A DNA stretch of 20,000 nucleotides from Symbiodinium natans (Eukaryota > Sar > Dinophyceae > Suessiales > Symbiodiniaceae), in NCBI GenBank assembly GCA_905221605.1, contig CAJNDS010002698.1, positions 267,089 to 287,088 on the forward strand, read 5' to 3'. The translations under genes and the position numbers were made by a program. Of this stretch, positions 1-7,277 are shown piece after piece (the stretch's first letter is position 1; each line of letters begins with the position of its first letter). A model generated the notes under the pieces. The model was not told the origin of the DNA. It saw nothing but the letters and a program-made list of their open reading frames with translations, and searched no databases.

Positions 1-3
1 TTG

Positions 4-22
4 GTGTGTGTGTGTGTGTGTG
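4..22. repeat. GT dinucleotide microsatellite
   Basis: A run of alternating G and T opens the window, followed by a short CG/TG-rich stretch (to about 33). It is a simple sequence repeat with no coding signal and lies just upstream of the duplicated leader sequence. Confidence 0.9.
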
Positions 23-36
23 CGCACGTGTGGCTC

Positions 37-281
37 GCTAAATTGTGCGGAGCGAAGCGAAGCACATGAGTCGTCTCGTGGGTTTGATCTTGTATGGTAA
101 GTCCGAGCACAGCTAGCTGCTCGAGCCGGGTACAGTTTGTGGATAGGCCGGGCAGAAAGGGATCCTAGCCGCTTTTAGGTGCCCACCGCCGCCCCATGCG
201 CCTCCGGGAAATTTGTGGTTCCATGCTAGACTCTCAAAACGAGAGGATGTCACAAGCCTTCAACTGCGCATCCCTGGTAGC
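37..281 (+). repeat. Host leader repeat, copy 1 (5' region of gene 1)
   Basis: About 245 bp that recur at 2292-2537 with a few substitutions and indels (for example a 2-base insertion after GATAGGCC in copy 2 and one missing C near AGACTCT). Both copies contain GTATG followed by GTAAGT (GTAAGT at 97-102 and 2352-2357), a strong splice-donor-like motif. Because one copy precedes the ORF at 907 and the other precedes the transposon that precedes the ORF at 19663, the likely role is promoter, 5' untranslated region or first intron of tandemly duplicated host genes. The role is inferred; the duplication is seen directly. Confidence 0.8.
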
Positions 282-744
282 GAGGTGCACGCGTGCGTGC
301 ATCCAAGTGAGATCTGAGCGTGCTGACGACGCGTCTAGTTGAGTGTTGCGTGGTCCTGCGTTGACGCTGAGTGTCATGCTGCAGCAACCGTGCTCTCAGG
401 GCCAGTGTGTCGTGGGGGCAAAAGTGTAGGGTTGCTTTGTGAGATTTGTTCCAAGTTGTGGTTGGGCTAGTGTGGTGTCGTACTGGAGTGCGACCGCAGC
501 CCATTTTCGACTTTCTCACCCTCCACAACCCTCGAAAATAGGGCAGGGGGGTTCTAGTACGACTTGACCTGGCCAGTGTGTCCGGTTGTCGAGGGGGACG
601 CGTGCGCCTCCCTGGGTTGTCGTACTGGCTTGTCTAGAGTGATTGTGTGATCTAGACGTTCGTCCACCTTTCTGCAAAACAGGTAAAAGTGTCTCGGCGG
701 GCAGGGTGGGCTTGATGGTTTGTCTCAGTACAGGGAAGATCTCG
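282..744. other. 463-bp segment absent from the second leader copy
   Basis: In copy 2 the sequence corresponding to 281 is joined directly to the sequence corresponding to 745, so these 463 bases are either an insertion in copy 1 or a deletion from copy 2. The ends do not give a canonical GT-AG or GC-AG intron. Short ORFs cross it but none has recognisable protein features. I see no gene in it. Confidence 0.6.
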
Positions 745-836
745 AAAAGATCAGAGCGCGAGTTGTCTGCATGTGGGTGTCACGGCAGTGAGGGCTGGCG
801 GGTGGGGTTTCTTGCGTGTAGTAGAAAACATAGAGA
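745..836 (+). repeat. Second leader module, copy 1
   Basis: The segment starting AAAAGATCAGAGCGCG and ending near ACATAGAGAC recurs at about 2537-2631, with a few differences in the T/G-rich centre. It lies 70 bp upstream of the gene 1 ATG. In the second copy it directly abuts the 37-281 repeat. Confidence 0.8.
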
Positions 837-906
837 CTGTAACTGTGTTTGTGCAAGCAGTGTCAGCAGATTGCGTTAGGGACTGCTGGAACAGTCCGCT
901 GTCATT

Positions 907-2043
907 ATGATGCGAGGTTGTTGTGTCTTGGTGCTTGTGCTGCAAGCTGCTGCCCAGCAGTTTGCGCCGTTCGACGCAGCTACAGCTTCCAGCGTCTATT
1001 CCTCGAAGACGTTCGGTGCAGGCCTGGCGACGAGCGAGTCCTCCGGATATTGGTGCAGCGCTGGGGACCATGAACCTGGGCAGAGCGTGTCTTGGACTGG
1101 CGTGTTCAAGGCGCGGAGGCAGCTCCTTGGTGTAACGTTGCGATGGAGCTACGCTCCCGGTGAAGTCAAAGTGCTCACCAGCTCGGACGGTGGTAACTTC
1201 GAGGAGAGTGTCGGTTGGCGAAAGCTTTCGAGGCCAGAGCCCAGCTTCGAGGACACAATCTTGTTCCCCGAGCCAGTGGCTGCAAAGGCTGTGAAAGTTT
1301 TGATGCGTGGCGCCAAGCCTTGGGGGTATTTTGGCTTGTCCAATGCAGTGGCGATCGCAAGGCCGTCTGCCTTCATGCTGGTCAGCGGTGTCCCAGCAGC
1401 TCAGGAGCAATGTGTGGTCGCGTCAAGCAGCGGTGTGGCAGCAAAGTCTTGCATAGATGCAGTTGTGGGCGGCACGGGTGCAGAGATCTTTGCAGGTGCA
1501 GGAGGCAAGCTGCAGGCGCTGGGCGGGGGCTGCCTGGGTGTTGTGGCTGGCAAATTGTCCTTGATTGAATGCCAAGAAGGCCAAGGGTCATGGGTCGTCA
1601 CTCAAGATGGGCAAGTCAAGCAGGGAAACACGTGCCTCGTAGTGACGGGAGCACAGGTGGCAGTAGCCGATTGCGAAGACGCCGCGTTGAGTGGTGGCGA
1701 CAAGTTCTTTCAAGTGGCAGTTCCAGACCATGACCCTGCCGCCTCGGTTGCAGTGCAAGAGGTGGGCGCACTGCTGCGCGCCAGTGTGCAAAGGCAGCGT
1801 GCGCTTGTTGCTGCACTCCAACGTCTCGTTCCAAGATTGGACTCTTGCAAGCCGAGGACCAGCTTGGCTGTCAAGCAGAGCTGGCCAGCCTTCCTCCAGT
1901 CACGATCGTCGTCGAGGCGGGTGGATGCTGAGTCCTTGCCGGCCAAGGTGGGTGCCAGCTTTGGCCCTGGCGGCGCGGAGCTTGATGCCGTGCTTGCAAT
2001 GTCTGCAGATGTCCTCCAGCTGCTCGCAGCAAAGCGCGTTTGA
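907..2043 (+). CDS. Secreted discoidin-like / ricin-B-like protein (gene 1)
   Basis: An intact 378-aa host ORF starting at a double Met. Residues 1-18 are a hydrophobic signal peptide ending in Ala-Gln-Gln, so the product is probably secreted or surface-bound. Residues ~20-155 resemble an F5/8 type C (discoidin) fold of the kind in alveolate adhesion proteins: ATASSVY, YWCSAGDHEPGQ (48-59), SWTG, YAPGEVKVLTSSDGGNF (82-98) and a closing YFGLSNA. Residues ~165-270 carry two CL...C units (Cys209/222 and Cys243/256) typical of ricin-B-like trefoil lectin repeats. The last 100 residues form a Leu/Ala-rich helical tail with Arg/Ser clusters. The role is probably carbohydrate or surface binding. No intron is needed. 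It is preceded by the duplicated leader and may be one of a tandem pair with the gene starting at 19663. Domain names are by motif reading only. Confidence 0.75.
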   Translation: MMRGCCVLVLVLQAAAQQFAPFDAATASSVYSSKTFGAGLATSESSGYWCSAGDHEPGQSVSWTGVFKARRQLLGVTLRWSYAPGEVKVLTSSDGGNFEESVGWRKLSRPEPSFEDTILFPEPVAAKAVKVLMRGAKPWGYFGLSNAVAIARPSAFMLVSGVPAAQEQCVVASSSGVAAKSCIDAVVGGTGAEIFAGAGGKLQALGGGCLGVVAGKLSLIECQEGQGSWVVTQDGQVKQGNTCLVVTGAQVAVADCEDAALSGGDKFFQVAVPDHDPAASVAVQEVGALLRASVQRQRALVAALQRLVPRLDSCKPRTSLAVKQSWPAFLQSRSSSRRVDAESLPAKVGASFGPGGAELDAVLAMSADVLQLLAAKRV

Positions 2044-2291
2044 GCCCAACCCGTCCGACAGCCCAAAACGCTAAGGTGCTGTGTGCCCCAAGAGGTCCCT
2101 TGCGTGGCAAGCGACAAGCTGACAAACGCTCGCCCAAGCTCATAGTTGGTTGTGTGGCATGTTTGCTTCAGCTGCTTCAGCTTTGCGTTACGTGATAGGG
2201 CTTAGGGCAGAGCAGGCAGCAGCAGTGCAGCTGCACGTCTTTCATGTACGCGTGCAAGCGCAGCCAATCACACGTGCGCACTGTCGTCAGT
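2044..2291. other. Downstream region of gene 1
   Basis: About 250 bp between the gene 1 stop codon and the second leader repeat. It is rich in GCTGC and TTGC words. No ORF with protein features or RNA gene is recognised. It presumably holds the gene 1 3' end and the start of the next transcription unit. Confidence 0.5.
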
Positions 2292-2631
2292 GCTAAATTG
2301 TGCGGAGCGAAGCGAAGCACATGAGTCGTCTCGTGGGTTTGATCTTGTATGGTAAGTCCGAGCACAGCTAGCTGCTCGAGCCGGGTACAGTTTGTGGATA
2401 GGCCTCGGGCAGAAAGGGATCCTAGCCGCGTTTAGCTGCCCACCGCCGCCCCATTCGCCTCCGGGAAATTTGTGGTTCCATGCTAGACTCTAAAACGAGA
2501 GGATGTCACAAGCTTTCAACTGCGCATCCCTGGTAGAAAAGATCAGAGCGCGAGTTGTCTGCATGTGGGTGTCACGGCAGTGAGGGCTGGCGGGTGGGTT
2601 TTTTCTTGCACATAGTAGAAAACATAGAGAC
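2292..2631 (+). repeat. Host leader repeat, copy 2 (compressed)
   Basis: A near-copy of 37-281 followed immediately by a copy of 745-836, with the intervening 463 bp missing. The splice-donor-like GTAAGT is retained at 2352-2357. The copy lies 0.4 kb upstream of the transposon insertion and in the same orientation as gene 1. It therefore reads as the 5' region of a second tandem gene whose coding start was pushed to 19663 by the insertion. Confidence 0.8.
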
Positions 2632-3037
2632 GAACCTGTCAGTACAGACAGAGAGAATTTGAGTTGTGTTGGTGTTCCCGGTTCGGTTGGGTTTGGCAGA
2701 ACACCGGCCCTCTCTCCGCGCATACATTGTGCATTGTATGTGTGCGTGCTCGAGTTGAGTTTGAACAGAGCCTGTGCATTGTCGGTTTGTTCACGCTGCA
2801 GTCTTGACTGCAAGGTTGCTTTGCGTTTTCCCACCCACCCACCCTGGTTGCTGAGCAGCTGGGTATATAGTGGGGCTTAGATGGTGGGCCGGTTGGTTCT
2901 TGACTGTTGCCCGGCATTTCCTGTAAAAGGTCGGCGCGCCCCCCCCCTGGTGTTGTGCATACGGGGTTCTGGAGAGTAGGTTTGGTGTAGAGGTCGCGCA
3001 ACTCAAAGAATCAGCCAGGGTGCGGGGGATAGTTGCG
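2632..3037. other. Non-coding region left of the transposon
   Basis: About 400 bp with no convincing gene. It contains a TATATAGTGGGG word near 2862 and a run of nine or more C residues near 2938. It ends in GGGATAGTTGCG, directly abutting the AAG that begins repeat A1. It is probably 5' untranslated or intronic sequence of the second host gene. Confidence 0.5.
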
Positions 3038-3242
3038 AAGCTTACTGTTCGCGAGCGAATGGTGTTTTATCGATTGCTACCAAAATGGCTCTAAGAAAAA
3101 CGGTGTGCCGTTTGGTCTTGGTTTGAAGCCCAAAAGTTTCGGATGCTTGTCATGCTTGGTACTGCCAACGACGATTTGCAACTGCATATGCTGGAAGATG
3201 TGTGTGCAGCACTGGCTCCACAGCTCAGTGCGAAAATTTTGA
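3038..3242 (+). repeat. Split direct repeat A1 (outer element left end)
   Basis: A 205-bp sequence that appears identical to 18994-19198 with a constant offset of 15956. It starts AAGCTTACTG followed by the 2-nt-spaced palindrome TTCGC-GA-GCGAA (3048-3059), and ends in GCGAAAATTTTGA. It should contain the left recombination site and possibly the element promoter. Identity to A2 stops abruptly after 3242. Confidence 0.9.
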
Positions 3243-3339
3243 GTTTTTTTTGAGGCTGGAGGCCGAGTTCTACTCTAGTGGCTCTTATCCAGGTGCTAAG
3301 GCTTTAGTTTTGTGCAAGCTTCCCGCGATCGGGAAGTGG

Positions 3340-3651
3340 ATGGACCTGTCTGCATCAAGTGCCTCCACATCGTCATCCGACGATTTTCGGGTGCCTGTGC
3401 CATCCTTTGTCTTTGCGCCTGTTCGCATTCGACCCTTGCACTATCACGTGCCTGCCCTTCAGCGCCGCCTAGAGGCGCCGCCTGATATTTTCAGCCATAT
3501 TGTTGAGCCTAGCTTCCGTGGCCTCCTTATTAGTCGGAGTGAAGGGGCCCGGTTCCTTCTCTGCCTCACGCTGTCTGATTGGAACCAGTTTAGTGCTGCT
3601 GCCCATTGGGTGCAGTCGTGCTACCGCCAGCTCCTGTCTTTGCCTGGTTGA
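3340..3651 (+). CDS. Short ORF after A1, possibly N-terminal part of the interrupted YR2
   Basis: A 103-aa ORF from an ATG at 3340 (the frame is open from 3202, through the end of A1). The N-terminus is Ser/Thr-rich with an SSSDD tract, followed by Pro/Arg/Leu-rich sequence and aromatic residues (SDWNQFSAAAHW). I do not recognise the family. Its place, directly downstream of A1 and upstream of the presumed inner insertion, suggests it is the start of the outer element's first gene, whose remainder would be at 11174-12396. This is inference from layout, since no diagnostic recombinase motif is present. It could also be a chance ORF. Confidence 0.3.
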   Translation: MDLSASSASTSSSDDFRVPVPSFVFAPVRIRPLHYHVPALQRRLEAPPDIFSHIVEPSFRGLLISRSEGARFLLCLTLSDWNQFSAAAHWVQSCYRQLLSLPG

Positions 3652-4052
3652 CGACCTCTCAGTGCCAGCATGTTCGACCCGTGCAATTCCTCGGCTGTGG
3701 CCGCGGTCGGTGTGAACCGCAGCTGTGGCCTTGGCGCTCAGCAGCTGATTGAGCGCCTTCGATGTGATCGATGTGGTCATCGGCTACAAGAACAAGAACG
3801 CGTTCATTGTGTGCTGCGTTGACTTGGTCCTGCTAGCTAGACTGTGTTTGTCGAACCCGCTGTGAGAGGACTTGCGAAGGGTGCTGTGCTCGAGTGAGAA
3901 AGGGTTTGTTTGTTTGCGTAGTCTTTGTTGCAACGCATTGTGCAATGTCTTGGTTGGACTTGTTGGTGGTGCCAGCGACAGTGCAACCTTTGTGCTTGGA
4001 CGAGATTACACTTGTGTGAGCTTTTAGGTAGACGTGTTTCGCCCCATCCTGA
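3652..4052. other. Non-coding stretch containing the unresolved left edge of the inner element
   Basis: About 400 bp with stops in all frames and TTGT/TGTG-rich composition in its second half. If the inner element is nested, its left end must lie here or slightly upstream. I found no copy of the 10897-11041 segment that would be expected as the inner A1, so the inner 5' repeat is either lost or truncated. The stretch TTTCCAGATGCGAG just after it (about 4081) is a possible splice acceptor near the YR1 start. Confidence 0.4.
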
Positions 4053-5267
4053 ATGCTAGGCCGCGTGGGTTGCCATGGTCTTTCCAGATGCGAGTTCCAG
4101 GACAACTTCGCCGGACTAGCGAAGGCGATCACTGAATCCGGGGCGGATGCGTCGCATTTACTGATCTTGGAAGAAAATGGAGTGACAACGCTATCTGTGG
4201 CAGAGTGTGCGTGGAGGCGTGGAGAGCTTGCGCCGGAACTTCTAGCAACGCTTCAGGCTGCCCTTGTTACAGCGGGGAGGCGCTTGAAGACAAGAATGGA
4301 AACTTGCCCAGCTGAGTTAGGGCCATCTGCAAAGCGTGTGAAGCGTTGCGACATTCCCGTCATGAAGCCGTCGAGGGGAGGTTCGCTTCGGGCCGCCCTG
4401 GCGTCTGCGGCGCCCGTGGCTCGACAGCAAACACTTGAAGTGTTCCGCAGAGATATTTGGGCCAGGAGCAATGCTGGTTCCTCCGACGCAAGACTCAGGA
4501 CATGGGTGGCCATTTGCCGCGCGTGGGATATGCAGCCTTTTCCTCTCACGCAGGACGTGGTATTTAAAGTGTCAGCGTCCTTCAAAGCCGGAGGATACAG
4601 ATCGGCGCGACAATATTTCTGTCGTGCACGCAGAGAACACGTCATGATGACGTCCGTGGCAGTTCCTCCCGATGTGGAGATGGCAATTCGTGATGGAGTG
4701 CGGAGCATTGAGCGCGGCATGGGCAAGTCCGAGATGAAGGATGCCTTTGTCTTCGAGAGAGTTAAGTTTCCAAATCCATCAAGTCCCGTCAGCTGGAATG
4801 AACGATTTGCGGTCACGATGATGATCCTTGGGTGTTGGTTTTTGCTGCGGGAAGTAGAGCTTGCGTCCTTGCGTGCCAAGCACATGACAGTGGACATTGA
4901 GACGAAGACAGTTCGGCTCACCCTGCAGAGTAGCAAGAACGATCAGATCGGATCTCTGGTGACTAGATCCCACGGTTGCTATTGCAAGGTCGTCGGCGAG
5001 TCGCATTGCCCTTTCCACGTTGCAGCAGCGTACTCTCAGCAGTTCAAGCTCGACAACGAAGCGCCTCTTTTTCCTGACAAAGACAACCAGGAGATGTCGA
5101 AAGGTGACACGATCAAGCTCTTCAGGCAGACCTTGCAATCTCGGGGAATTAAGACAACAAGACCGGGAGCTCTTGGCCAAGCAGATGTCGAGTGTTTTCA
5201 TGGGCACTGTTTGCGGGTTAGCGGCGCGCAGTTTCTGGCCAGGTTGAAGTTCCTTTGTCGACAATAA
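4053..5267 (+). CDS. Tyrosine recombinase YR1, N-terminal and main catalytic part (frameshifted)
   Basis: A 404-codon ORF starting at the first ATG after an in-frame stop. Residues ~15-75 form a small helical module that resembles the N-termini of gag1 and gag2. Residues ~110-215 look like a core-binding domain of integrase/recombinase type. The catalytic domain follows: Arg266 (LLREVEL), the beta-hairpin Lys295 (SSKND) and the HxxR motif His385-Cys-Leu-Arg388. The ORF stops at TAA 5265-5267 before the expected GRW and nucleophilic Tyr, which are found a few codons later in another frame (Tyr at 5306-5308). A YR would cut and rejoin circular cDNA and target DNA through a 3'-phosphotyrosine. 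The break is most simply a small indel near 5235-5245. Confidence 0.8.
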   Translation: MLGRVGCHGLSRCEFQDNFAGLAKAITESGADASHLLILEENGVTTLSVAECAWRRGELAPELLATLQAALVTAGRRLKTRMETCPAELGPSAKRVKRCDIPVMKPSRGGSLRAALASAAPVARQQTLEVFRRDIWARSNAGSSDARLRTWVAICRAWDMQPFPLTQDVVFKVSASFKAGGYRSARQYFCRARREHVMMTSVAVPPDVEMAIRDGVRSIERGMGKSEMKDAFVFERVKFPNPSSPVSWNERFAVTMMILGCWFLLREVELASLRAKHMTVDIETKTVRLTLQSSKNDQIGSLVTRSHGCYCKVVGESHCPFHVAAAYSQQFKLDNEAPLFPDKDNQEMSKGDTIKLFRQTLQSRGIKTTRPGALGQADVECFHGHCLRVSGAQFLARLKFLCRQ

Positions 5268-5761
5268 TGTTGATTGGCAGATGGGGGTCCAGGAGCGTAG
5301 AGAGGTATGTGCAAGAGGCGGAGCTGACGACTTTCTCCCTAGAGCCTGCGGACATCATGTCCAGCGTTCAGAGCAGCCAGCAGTTGCAAGTGGTGTCGCG
5401 TGTGGAGACCACTCTGGAATCGTTGCAGGAGGAAATGAAGTTGCTCGCAGCTCGTGTCGAGTTGCTCCAAGACCGACCAGCCCTGGTCATGAGCAAGAAG
5501 TCCCATGCTAGGGACCCTGACGAAATGACAAAGCCTCCCGAGTTGTGGAAGGCCAAGTGTGGATGGCCCTATGGCTTGGCGGCCTTTACTCGGGTGAGCC
5601 TGGATGCCGCCCAGAACAAATGCAAAAAGTGTTTCCCTGCAGCCCAGGTCGGGCATGCAAGCGTGGAAGACACGGAGTCTGCCACTGAGTCGGAGTCAGA
5701 GAGCTCTGGTGAGGAAAGCTCGAGCTCGTGCCAGAGTTCGCAGTCCGAGGATACGGACTAG
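5220..5761 (+). CDS. Tyrosine recombinase YR1, C-terminal part with catalytic Tyr and zinc-binding tail
   Basis: This frame is open from 5220 and reads the segment missing from the preceding ORF: IMLIGRWGSRSVERYVQEA, with Trp at 5282-5284 in the His/Trp position and the nucleophile Tyr at 5306-5308. The first ATGs are at 5255 and 5267. Then come a heptad-like coiled coil (about 5365-5470), a CG...CKKC cysteine cluster (about 5558-5634) that could bind zinc, and a highly acidic Ser/Glu tail ending in EDTD. YR2 has the same two tail elements in the opposite order, which supports both being real recombinase tails. ATG 5267 overlaps the upstream stop as TAATG. About 240 bp of non-coding spacer (5762-5999) separates it from gag1. 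Confidence 0.75.
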
Positions 5762-5999
5762 GTGTGACTAGGGGCCGCCCGTGCCCAGACATTGCGGAGT
5801 ATGGCTCTTGCGCAAAAATCATTATGCAAGCTCAGTGCCGAAGTTGCAGCGCACGTGGACGCCTGCTGTGTTCATGGTGTGCTACCTGCAAATGCTTGGC
5901 GTGTTGTGGTGTGCTCGCAGTCTTGTGGTTTCTGTGCGTTGATAGCTGCTAGTCCCTCCTTAGACGCCCGTGCGTGCAACTGTCAGGCGCGGGAGAGCC

Positions 6000-7244
6000 A
6001 TGACGGGGGCTGCCTCCAAGCTAACCAAGTTCCTCGATGAAGCCGGGTGCGATGACCAGGCAAAGCGGTACGTGGCGGAAAGGAAGATCATCTCCACCGA
6101 GATTTTTGCTTCCCTTGCGGACACTGCCGACGAGCTGGACATGGTGTTGCTCGAGCCTTTGAAAGCTGAGTTCAAGTTCTCTGATGGTTCCGCGTTCAAG
6201 CCGGACCAGCTTGAGTTGCCAGTGCTGCGTGCCAAGTTTCGGAGAGTTTGGCGTCAGAGTTGCGACGAGATCGCGGCCGCGGCCAAGGTCTTGGGGGCGC
6301 CCCCGCCGGCAACCGTGGCTCCGTCCAGAGCATCCAAAGAGCTGGCTGCTGGCTATTGGGAAGCGCAGATCGCCAAATACGAGTCCAAGCTGGTAGGGAG
6401 TGAGCCGCGGGTCTTCCCGCAAGAGATGTTGCTAGGTGCAGAGGCCATCGTTGCCAGGGTGGCCAATGAGATGAAGACAGGCGTCCACACAGCCATCGCC
6501 TTGCACGAAGTAGTGCAGAATCGATACTTCAACGCAGCCCATGACCCGAACCCTTTGTGCTCCGCCAAGAAGCGAGCCAGGCAGCAGACGACCGTCCTCA
6601 CCATCAATGCCGAAAATCAATTGGAGGCTGAGGAGGAGTCACCTTGGCAACCAAAGAGCGTGCTGGCTTTCATTGACTGTGTGGAGTCCATCAAGTTCTT
6701 GATGATCTTGGTAGAACTGGGTCCAGAGTCGTCCGTGGTGCAATTTTGTGATTGGTTTGTGCGGGTTGTGCGTGCCAGGCAGAACAAGCTCGAACAGTTG
6801 CGTGTGTACTGGGACACGGTTGCGTGGAAGCTTGCGTTGGCCCTGCGGAAGAAAGATGATTTTGCTGACACCGTCAACTCGATCATGAATGACAGTCAGA
6901 CCCTTCAGGACGCTGTGAATCGCGAGATTGCAACTGTGGACAACAAGTCATTGCGTATGTCTGCCAAAGCTGAGGCCATGCGATTGCCTTGGGGAAAGGG
7001 TGGCAAGGCCAATGGAAAAGGCAAATACAAAGGCAAGCGTACGCAGCTGGATGATGCTCGTTGGGATGATCGTTGGGGAAGTGATCGTCGTTGGGATGAC
7101 CGCCGTTCCAGCCCATATGGAGGAAGCTGGAAGTACCAGTATCACCGCAACCAAGATGAGCGCTATCATCACGGCGGAGGTCGTTGGCCCAGTCACAACA
7201 CGCGTGGTCAGTACTTTGATGACAAGCAATCGTCCCGCGAGTAG
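6000..7244 (+). CDS. Gag-like nucleic-acid-binding protein of the inner element (gag1)
   Basis: A 414-aa ORF from ATG 6000; the frame is open 10 codons further up, but no earlier ATG exists. Residues ~5-60 form a helical module with pattern FLDEAG...FASLAD...LLEPLKAEF, resembling the YR1 N-terminus. The middle is predicted mostly helical. From ~residue 329 the protein becomes strongly basic and low-complexity (GKGGKANGKGKYKGK), followed by repeated RWDD/DRRW units and a Tyr/His/Gly/Arg-rich end, as expected of a nucleocapsid RNA-binding tail. No CCHC knuckle is present, unlike gag2. Position directly before the polyprotein, in the same frame and separated only by one UAG, supports the Gag role. 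The assignment rests on context and composition, not a conserved catalytic motif. Confidence 0.6.
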   Translation: MTGAASKLTKFLDEAGCDDQAKRYVAERKIISTEIFASLADTADELDMVLLEPLKAEFKFSDGSAFKPDQLELPVLRAKFRRVWRQSCDEIAAAAKVLGAPPPATVAPSRASKELAAGYWEAQIAKYESKLVGSEPRVFPQEMLLGAEAIVARVANEMKTGVHTAIALHEVVQNRYFNAAHDPNPLCSAKKRARQQTTVLTINAENQLEAEEESPWQPKSVLAFIDCVESIKFLMILVELGPESSVVQFCDWFVRVVRARQNKLEQLRVYWDTVAWKLALALRKKDDFADTVNSIMNDSQTLQDAVNREIATVDNKSLRMSAKAEAMRLPWGKGGKANGKGKYKGKRTQLDDARWDDRWGSDRRWDDRRSSPYGGSWKYQYHRNQDERYHHGGGRWPSHNTRGQYFDDKQSSRE

Positions 7245-7277
7245 GGACAGCACGGGCCACCTGTCTCCCTCAATCCG
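7242..7277 (+). promoter_or_regulatory. Candidate UAG readthrough site between gag1 and pol1
   Basis: gag1 ends in TAG at 7242-7244. The same frame is then open without interruption through 7245-7277 into the ATG of the DNMT-RT ORF at 7278. The stop is followed by GGA CAG CAC GGG, similar in its first bases to the UAG-GG context used by gammaretroviral readthrough. Readthrough would give a Gag-Pol fusion; internal initiation at 7278 is the alternative. Confidence 0.45.

Noticed and set aside
751-1410. Long minus-strand ORF (219 aa) over the gene 1 start
   Set aside because: It is the antisense shadow of the signal peptide and discoidin coding region and has no protein-like motif.
2936-2950. 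Poly-C tract as a regulatory or structural element
   Set aside because: A simple homopolymer with no partner sequence; more likely slippage.
3077-3098. Resemblance to the dinoflagellate spliced leader in repeat A (CCAAAATGGCTC and its copy in A2)
   Set aside because: Only about 11 bases match the spliced-leader core, in a partly palindromic motif and on the wrong strand or order. It is not a convincing leader relic.
3652-4052. Inner element A1 repeat
   Set aside because: Searched by eye for copies of the 10897-11041 segment in this interval and upstream on both strands; none found, so no inner A1 is annotated.
4253-4936. Minus-strand ORF (227 aa) over YR1
   Set aside because: It is antisense to the conserved recombinase domain; composition is explained by the sense codons.
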